Assembly (NCBI GenBank): GCA_016717205.1
Contig: JADKGC010000002.1
Coordinates: 1,116,001-1,180,000, forward strand
Source of the DNA: Candidatus Flexifilum breve
Lineage (GTDB): Bacteria; Chloroflexota; Anaerolineae; Aggregatilineales; Phototrophicaceae
Direction of reading: 5' to 3'
DNA length: 64,000 bases
The first letter of the stretch is position 1. Each line of letters starts with the position of its first letter. The translations under genes and the position numbers were made by a program. Shown here in pieces: positions 58,396-64,000 of this stretch. The notes under the pieces were generated by a model, which searched no databases, was not told where the DNA came from, and saw nothing but the letters and a program-made list of their open reading frames with translations.

Positions 58396-59433
58396 TTAAT
58401 CCACGCCGCGCATCCGGGGGTCGAGCGCGTCGCGCAGACCGTCGCCGAGGAAGTTGAACGCGAACATGATCAGGAACAGCGCGACCGCCGGGAAGATCGC
58501 CTGCGACGGGTACGACGTGATGTTGCGCGCACCCTCTGCGATCATGCCGCCCCAGCTCGCCGTCGGCGCTTGCACGCCCAAGCCGATGAACGACAGGAAC
58601 GCCTCATACGAGATGTAGGTCGGGATCGTCAGCGTCTCCGCGACGATGATCGGGCCGAGGATATTGGGCAGCATGTGCCGGAACATGATGCCCCGGGTTC
58701 CCACGCCCATTGACCGCGCCGCTTCGATGTATTCTTTTTCGCGCACAGAGAGGATTTGCCCGCGCACGAGGCGCGCCAAGCCCATCCACGAGGTAAAACC
58801 GACGCCGACCGCGATGAACAGCATGCCGCCCATTGCCGCATCGAGGCGCCCGAGCTCATAGGCGAATGTGCCCGGCGCATTCTGCGCGGTACTCGACCGG
58901 AAGAACGCCATGAGCAAGATGATCAGCAGCAGTGTGGGGAAGGCGTACATGATGTCGACGAAGCGCATCATGATGTTGTCCGCGCGCCCGCCGAGGTAGC
59001 CAGCCACCAAGCCGAAGGGAATGCCGACGAGCATGGCCGAGAGCGGGCCAATGAACGCGACCGCCAGCGAGACGCGCGTGCCAAAGATGATGCGGCTCAG
59101 CAGATCGCGCCCTAGACCATCCGCGCCAATCGGGTAGGCGTCGTTGATCGGCACGTAGCCGCCTTCATCACGCGGGCGCATGCTGGGGAACAACTGCGTC
59201 ACCCAGCGGGGCGCGGAGTTGTTATCCGCCAGCACCTGCTTGTCCGGTGCTTTCGGGGCCAGGACGGGCGCGAGCGCCGCGACCAGCAGGGCCGCGATGA
59301 TGATGAAGAGACCCAGCACCGCCATGCGATTGCGCCGCAAGCGGCGCCACGCATCCACCCACAAGCTTTCACCCTGCGGGCGGCTGTCCAGTTTGGCCAC
59401 ACCCTGATTCTTGCTCTGTTGTACGACAGCCAT
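58396..59433 (-). CDS. Peptide/nickel ABC transporter permease, OppC/DppC type
   Basis: 345 residues. A cytoplasmic N-terminus of 34 residues is followed by the first span (about 34-54) and five more. The EAA loop lies near EYIEAARSMGVGTRGIMFRHMLPN (about 240-265), and GLGVQAPTASWGGMI near 290 is the OppC signature. Last gene of the importer operon; 15 bases separate it from oppB. No ATP-binding subunit (OppD/OppF) follows. Confidence 0.96.
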   Translation of the reverse strand: MAVVQQSKNQGVAKLDSRPQGESLWVDAWRRLRRNRMAVLGLFIIIAALLVAALAPVLAPKAPDKQVLADNNSAPRWVTQLFPSMRPRDEGGYVPINDAYPIGADGLGRDLLSRIIFGTRVSLAVAFIGPLSAMLVGIPFGLVAGYLGGRADNIMMRFVDIMYAFPTLLLIILLMAFFRSSTAQNAPGTFAYELGRLDAAMGGMLFIAVGVGFTSWMGLARLVRGQILSVREKEYIEAARSMGVGTRGIMFRHMLPNILGPIIVAETLTIPTYISYEAFLSFIGLGVQAPTASWGGMIAEGARNITSYPSQAIFPAVALFLIMFAFNFLGDGLRDALDPRMRGVD

Positions 59434-59448
59434 CGGATGCCTCTCGAC

Positions 59449-60462
59449 TTAATAACGGATGCGCGGGTCAAGCCACGCATACGTAATGTCAACAACCATA
59501 TTGGCGAGCACCAGAAAACCCGCGTACAGCAAAATCGTGCCCATGATCACCGGATAGTCGCGGTTGGTCACGCTGGTGACGAAAAAGCGCCCCATGCCGG
59601 GGATGCCGAAGATCGTTTCGGTGACGAATGTCCCGGTCAGCAGCGCGGCGAACAGCGGGCCGAGCACGGTCACGACCGGGATCAGCGAGTTTTTTAACGC
59701 ATGGAACAGCACGACTATCCGTTCGCTCAAGCCTTTGGCGCGGGCGGTGCGGATATAGTCTTCGTTCATGACTTGCAGCAGGCTGGCGCGGGTCAGGCGG
59801 GCTAACAGCGCCGACTGCGCGAAACCGAGCGCGAACGCGGGCAAAATCACGTTCTCCGGTTTGCCCCACCCGGAGACGGGCAGCACGTGCCACTGGACGC
59901 CAAATAAGTATTGCAGCAGCGGCCCCATGATGATCACCGGGATCGACACGCCAATGATCGCGACGCCCATGCCCGTGTAATCGTAGATGGTGTTGCGATT
60001 CAGCGCGGCGATGATGCCCGCCGGGATGCCAATCGCCATCGCCACCATGAGCGCCGCCGTGCCGAGCTGGAGCGAAATCGGCAGGTTTTCCTCAAAAATA
60101 TTATTGACCGTGCGGCTGCGGATGCGCAGCGACGGGCCAAAATTCATCCAGCGAAAATCAGTATCAGGTCGGATAAAGTCGAGGCGGATATTGATCAAAT
60201 AATCGTTGACGGCGGACGGGCGAAAGGTCTCGTCGGTGACGCGTGGGAGGACGATGTCGCCAATCCATTTGAGATACTGCTCCGGCAGCGTCCCCGTCAG
60301 ATTGTATTTTTCTTCCAAGGCACGGAGGATTGTGTCCGGGACGCCGCGTTCGGTGGCGAACGGCCCCCCCGGCACCAAGCGCATCAGCCCAAACGTGATC
60401 GCCGAGACGACGAACAGCACCAACAACAACCACAAAAACCGCTGCGCTACAAAGCGTGCCAT
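59449..60462 (-). CDS. Peptide/nickel ABC transporter permease, OppB/DppB type
   Basis: 337 residues, six-span. The N-terminal span WLLLVLFVVSAITFGLMRLVPGGPF holds the characteristic OppB PG motif. EAA loop: DYIRTARAKGLSERIVVLFHALKN (about 250-273), then GTFVTETIFGIPGMGRFFVTSV. An insertion of about 40 residues after the first span (LPEQYLKWIGDIVLPRVTDETF) is longer than in E. coli OppB. Partner of the downstream OppC. Confidence 0.96.
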   Translation of the reverse strand: MARFVAQRFLWLLLVLFVVSAITFGLMRLVPGGPFATERGVPDTILRALEEKYNLTGTLPEQYLKWIGDIVLPRVTDETFRPSAVNDYLINIRLDFIRPDTDFRWMNFGPSLRIRSRTVNNIFEENLPISLQLGTAALMVAMAIGIPAGIIAALNRNTIYDYTGMGVAIIGVSIPVIIMGPLLQYLFGVQWHVLPVSGWGKPENVILPAFALGFAQSALLARLTRASLLQVMNEDYIRTARAKGLSERIVVLFHALKNSLIPVVTVLGPLFAALLTGTFVTETIFGIPGMGRFFVTSVTNRDYPVIMGTILLYAGFLVLANMVVDITYAWLDPRIRY

Positions 60463-60541
60463 AGTGCTACCCTTTACTGAGCATGAGGGACATGCACAGC
60501 CGTCATGTCCCCCCTGAAAAAGCTCCCGGTACGTCTAATGC

Positions 60542-60569
60542 GTAGGGGCAAGGCATGCCTTGCCCCTAC
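60542..60569. repeat. 28-bp perfect palindrome of the GGCATGCC family
   Basis: GTAGGGGCAAGGCATG and its complement (60542-60569), the longest perfect copy of this repeat family. Lies in the spacer between binding-protein and oppB genes. No T-run. Confidence 0.85.
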
Positions 60570-60596
60570 AACATAGATGCGAGCTGATGGACGAGC

Positions 60597-62303
60597 TTAG
60601 TCCGTCAGATCCCACTTTTCGTAGTATTCGCGGGTGATGTTTGAGTACGTGCGGACGACGTTCGAAGCGGTCAGATCGTTCGTCACATAGTAGTAGATCG
60701 GGGCAATCGCCGCGTCCGTGTTGACGAGGATGTTGTCCGCCTGCGCGTACAGGGCAGCACGTTCTGTGTTGTCGGTCAGCAGGAAGGCCTGATCGATGAG
60801 GCTGTCGAATTCTTCATTCGCCCAGTGCGTGTCGTTTTCTTCGATCAGATCGCTGTGGAACGGCACGTCATAGTAGAAGTTGTGCGCATCCGGATAGTCG
60901 AAGCACCACGCGGCACGGTAGACCGGGTAGTTGCCACGCTGATCGAGATACGTCGCGAAGTCGGCGGTGGTGATCTGCGCGTTCACGCCGAGGTTTTCCG
61001 CCCACATCTGCTGGACGGCCTGCGCGACCGACGCATGGAGAGCGCTGTCATTGTGATAGATGCTGATCTGGAACGAGTCGGCGGTTGCGCCAACGTCGGC
61101 CAGATATTCATCCCACAGCGCGCGGGCAGCTTCGACATCGGTCTTGATGCCGAGATCCGGGAATGCTTCGCTGGTCGGGGCGGCCACGAGGCTCGGCAGC
61201 GCGAACAGCGAGGCGGGGATCTGACCTTCACGGGTCACGTTATCGACAATCGCCTGACGATCGATCGCCATCGAGAAAGCGCGGCGAGCGCGGGCATCAT
61301 CGAACGGCGCGACGAGCGTGTTGAAGCCGTAGTAGTAGGTGCAGGTGCCGGGCGCAACGTGCAGCGCGGCGCTCAGGGCCGGGTCGCTGTTGATGCGATC
61401 AATCGAGGCGGCGGGGGCTTCCGAAACCTGCAGGTTGCCCGCTTCGAACTCGGTGAGCTGAACGGTTTCGTCGAGGAAGCGGAACTGCACTTCGTCGAGC
61501 GCGGGGGCAGGAATTTCCGGCGTGCCTTCCCAGAACGGATTCTTGATCATGGTCAGGCTGCCGCCGTCACCACGCACCCATTCCTTGAGGGCGAACGGAC
61601 CATAAGTCACGATGTTTTCGGGGTCAATCCAGAAATCGCCGAATTCTTCGACGACGGCCTGCGGCTGCGCAATCGCGAACCACTGCGCGTAGATCAGCGG
61701 GGTCGGGGCGGCGACCTGCGGGACGGTCACTTCGAGCGTCCAATCGTCAACGACGACGATGCCAACGGCATCACGCAGCGCCTGCTGGTCTTCGGCGCTG
61801 GCTTCACCGGAACCGGCGAATTCCACGCCACCGGCCACCCACGGCGCCCAGACGAGCTGGTACGGCGCGGCGGTCACGGGATCGAGGGTGCGGAGCATGC
61901 CATAGGCGAAGTCCTGCGCGGTGACGTACAGCGGCGCGCCGCTGTCATCGGTCACCTGTTCGACCGCGCCCGAGTCGGCGTTGTAACGAACCCAAGAGAT
62001 GTTCGGCAGAATGTTGAAGGTGTAGGTCAGACCATCTTCCGACACGCTGTAGCTTGCCAGACCATTCTGAACTTCAACGGTTTCTTCGTGCAAGCGCAGC
62101 AGGCTTGGGAAGAGTTCAGTGATTACCTGAACCGACGGAACGTCTTCGGCCAGCGCGGGATCGAGCGTCGGAATATCGCTGCAACCCATCTGGCGACCGG
62201 TCACGAGAATCTTGGGGCCATCTTGCGCCGCCGCACCACCGACGACCGCGAACAGCATCGCGACCAACAGCAGCAGAGCAGTCAAACGAGTGAACTTCTG
62301 CAT
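60597..62303 (-). CDS. Peptide ABC transporter substrate-binding protein (SBP_bac_5)
   Basis: 568 residues with signal peptide (MQKFTRLTALLLLVAMLFAVVGGAAA); no lipobox Cys is seen, so the protein may be released or held in another way. The family-5 domain is clear: DIPTLDPALAEDVPSVQVITELFPSL, LDPVTAAPYQLVWAPWVAGG, ARRAFSMAIDRQAIVDNVTREGQIPASLFALPS, and FSYPDAHN-like FDYPDAHNFYYDVPFHSD. Feeds oppB-oppC downstream. CTAGGAGGATGT precedes the start. Peptide substrate range unknown. Confidence 0.95.
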   Translation of the reverse strand: MQKFTRLTALLLLVAMLFAVVGGAAAQDGPKILVTGRQMGCSDIPTLDPALAEDVPSVQVITELFPSLLRLHEETVEVQNGLASYSVSEDGLTYTFNILPNISWVRYNADSGAVEQVTDDSGAPLYVTAQDFAYGMLRTLDPVTAAPYQLVWAPWVAGGVEFAGSGEASAEDQQALRDAVGIVVVDDWTLEVTVPQVAAPTPLIYAQWFAIAQPQAVVEEFGDFWIDPENIVTYGPFALKEWVRGDGGSLTMIKNPFWEGTPEIPAPALDEVQFRFLDETVQLTEFEAGNLQVSEAPAASIDRINSDPALSAALHVAPGTCTYYYGFNTLVAPFDDARARRAFSMAIDRQAIVDNVTREGQIPASLFALPSLVAAPTSEAFPDLGIKTDVEAARALWDEYLADVGATADSFQISIYHNDSALHASVAQAVQQMWAENLGVNAQITTADFATYLDQRGNYPVYRAAWCFDYPDAHNFYYDVPFHSDLIEENDTHWANEEFDSLIDQAFLLTDNTERAALYAQADNILVNTDAAIAPIYYYVTNDLTASNVVRTYSNITREYYEKWDLTD

Positions 62304-62565
62304 ACATCCTCCTAGAAAATTTTGTGGGAGCGGATCAGCACATCCGCCAATTCCTAACGCGGCATTAAAATTGCTGCCTAGAACTTAACACGAGACGGGG
62401 TACGTCGCAAGATCGCTCAGGCATGCTTGGATGTTCTACACACATTTACCCCCGACCCAGTCCAGTGGTTCAAAGTTGTGTCTTTGATTTCTAGCGTCAA
62501 CGTACATTAGAATGGAGCAGCTTCTGGACGCTCCACCGAGCGTCTCTTTTGAGGACGGTTAAGCG
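62304..62565. promoter_or_regulatory. Divergent promoter region
   Basis: 262 bases between the importer operon and the next gene. On the plus strand TTGATT (62484-62489), 18 bases, TAGAAT (62508-62513) is a likely promoter for the gene at 62566. No minus-strand promoter is clear. No repeats of the common families. Confidence 0.5.
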
Positions 62566-63681
62566 ATGCTGAAAAAAATCGGTTTGCTCTTGATATTCAC
62601 CGCCCTGTTGGCCAGCGGTCTGAGCGCGCAGCAGGCTGCGTCTCCCGCCTATTTGTGGGTGCGCGGCGACCTGTACCGCCTCGATCCCGACGCCCTGACG
62701 ACCGAGCCGCTGACCGCGACGGGTACTGTCTCAAATCCGGTCATCGCGCCCGACGGCGCGCGCATTGCCTACCGTCAGGCATCGCCGCTGGGCCTTGAAG
62801 CGCTGGATCGCGTGCAGGCGGAGGGCGAAATCGCCGAGATCGACCTCCCTTCTGATATCGTCATCCTCGACTTAGTGAGCGGCGAAATGAGCACGATCGC
62901 GGCCCAACCTGCCGATGCCTCGCTGTTTGTAGCCGGCATCGCCGACAAGGCGATTGTCCGCTCGGCGCCCGCGTGGTCGCCGGATGGCACGCGCCTCGCG
63001 TGGACGGCGTGCGACTTCGGCGTCGAGGTGCCGCGCCTGATGATCTACGACCTGGCCGCTGCGACCACGACCGTGCTGCTCCCGGCGATCAACACGCCGA
63101 TCACACAGGGGCGCTCGCCGGAAATCCGCTGGGGTGAAGACGTGTTCATCATCAACCTGTCCGCGGATGCGGCGGGCGAACAGAGCTACCTGATGGTGAG
63201 CGAAGCGGGCACGATGACCGCCGCGCCGCGCATCGGAGCGGTCACCGACGACTATGTGCTCGACTTTTACGCGGTACAGGGCGCGAATCAGACTTACGCG
63301 GGGCTGTTCTACGCCTCCGGCCGCTGGACGATCCTCGATACGCAGACGGGCGTCGGCGTGCCCTTCCCCGATGTGCCGCATCTGGTCAGCCGCGCGGCAG
63401 GCGAGTCATCGCTGCGCGTGCGCTTCGACATCACGCCGGATATGGGCATGTTCTGGGAAGTGCTGAATACGACGATGGCCTTCACGGGCGCGCCCGCCCG
63501 CGTGACGCTGTCACCCGACGGTCAGGCGCTGGCCTTCATCGGCTACCCGACCTTCAACGGCGCGGCGATCTGGCGGAATGAGGCGATCACCGAAATCCCG
63601 AACACGGGCGAAACCGACGACGTATTCGAGGTCGGCGCGGTGTTGTGGGGCGCGACCGAATGGACGATAGACCTGCCGTAA
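62566..63681 (+). CDS. Secreted beta-propeller-like (TolB/WD40-type) protein
   Basis: 371 residues with a signal peptide (MLKKIGLLLIFTALLASGLSAQ). Repeats with the S/D-PDG turn (NPVIAPDGARIAYR, APAWSPDGTRLAWT, ARVTLSPDGQALAFIG) and intervening strand pairs, as in TolB-type propellers. Blade count is unclear by eye. A single Cys near 153 would be free. It may be a periplasmic or exported ligand-binding or scaffold protein; function unknown. AGGACGG lies upstream of the ATG. Confidence 0.8.
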   Translation: MLKKIGLLLIFTALLASGLSAQQAASPAYLWVRGDLYRLDPDALTTEPLTATGTVSNPVIAPDGARIAYRQASPLGLEALDRVQAEGEIAEIDLPSDIVILDLVSGEMSTIAAQPADASLFVAGIADKAIVRSAPAWSPDGTRLAWTACDFGVEVPRLMIYDLAAATTTVLLPAINTPITQGRSPEIRWGEDVFIINLSADAAGEQSYLMVSEAGTMTAAPRIGAVTDDYVLDFYAVQGANQTYAGLFYASGRWTILDTQTGVGVPFPDVPHLVSRAAGESSLRVRFDITPDMGMFWEVLNTTMAFTGAPARVTLSPDGQALAFIGYPTFNGAAIWRNEAITEIPNTGETDDVFEVGAVLWGATEWTIDLP

Positions 63682-64000
63682 AAATGACCCCTCCCCGAAT
63701 TCAGGGCGGGGAGCCAACCGCAGTCGCCAAACCAATTTCGTTCTCGTAGGGACGCGCAACGGCGCGTCCGCGGTTTTGACCTCACCCCCGGCCCCTCTCC
63801 TGTCAGGGGTAGGTTTATAATGTTTCCCACTTGAACGCGGAGTTCTTTCGCCAAAACCCCTGTAGGGACGAGGCATGAGCTCATTTCAGAATCGGCATTT
63901 TGTCTAACCTCACCCCGTTTCGCTGCGCTCAACCGCCCCTCTCCAAAGGGCGAGGGGCAAGGGCAAGGCGGGTTGGTGGTGTCCCTCTCCCCACGGAGAG
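63682..64000. repeat. Terminal repeat block
   Basis: C-run/G-run units at about 63687-63712, 63781-63800 and 63908-64000, GTAGGGACGCGCAACGGCGCGTCC at about 63747, GGAGTTCTTTCGCCAAAACC and a half copy GTAGGGACGAGGCATG (63861-63880). The first part of the composite equals that at 15.04-15.11 kb. No gene seen before the window end. Confidence 0.8.

Overview
This 64 kb window reads as a chromosomal piece of a GC-rich, free-living heterotrophic bacterium. The likeliest source is a member of the Chloroflexota (Anaerolineae-like). That is an inference from gene content: a stand-alone F420:glutamate ligase, ApgM-type phosphoglycerate mutase, Uma2 and DUF433 proteins, DUF3352, groESL with CIRCE control, SBP/OppBC and MalFG-type transporters, and many dispersed GC-rich repeats. 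No rRNA or CRISPR array is present. Several genes carry apparent one-base deletions (AraC regulator, chelatase, GT-C glycosyltransferase), dnaN carries an in-frame stop at an apparent deletion, and a ~150-base poly-G tract sits at 37.4 kb. Part of the sequence is therefore probably assembly or sequencing error.

Layout. 1-1380: end of a sugar ABC operon (two permeases). 1.5-10.4 kb: single enzymes and regulators (alpha/beta hydrolase behind a possible attenuator leader, AraC-GyrI plus VOC, SbcD-like nuclease, sulfite-oxidase-like enzyme, Uma2, ARMT1/DUF89). 10.5-14.8 kb: a UvrA paralogue, CofE and a ring-cleaving dioxygenase. 15.4-22.7 kb: secreted SH3b protein, SDR, pterin dehydratase, PepF and GNATs. 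22.8-24.9 kb: a ChlI/ChlD-type chelatase gene with an A9 slippery site. 25.2-26.4 kb: a P-loop kinase and a ribulose-phosphate-epimerase-like pair.

26.5-32.9 kb is the most unusual block. Eight tandem paralogues of a ~135-residue protein resembling the SpoIIAA/STAS-like fold are transcribed away from a soluble histidine kinase and three stand-alone receiver proteins. 33-37.5 kb: a DUF3352 protein and a damaged GT-C glycosyltransferase ending in the poly-G tract. 37.5-41.1 kb is the conserved translation block, all on the minus strand: tRNA-Thr(UGU), tRNA-Tyr, tRNA-Thr(GGU), rpmG, tRNA-Trp, secE, nusG, rplK, rplA.

41-48 kb: HNH nuclease, oxidoreductase, ApgM, lipase-like protein, a dnaN copy with an in-frame stop at an apparent deletion, and a GIY-YIG gene enclosed by 28-bp perfect inverted repeats. 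48-54 kb: miscellaneous enzymes and an orphan immunity-like protein. 54.2-56.4 kb: groES-groEL under a promoter flanked by two CIRCE operators. 56.5-58.2 kb: TetR-DUF4260 diverging from a DinB-like gene across two operator palindromes. 58.4-62.3 kb: a peptide ABC importer (binding protein, OppB, OppC). 62.5 kb to the end: a secreted beta-propeller-like protein and repeats.

Most intergenic gaps longer than 150 bp are filled by three recurring repeat families: a palindromic GGACGAGGCATGCCTCGTCC family, a G-run/C-run family (CCCCTCCCCGAATTCGGGG type), and an ACAGAGAACACAGAG / CGCAAAGGCGCAAAG family.
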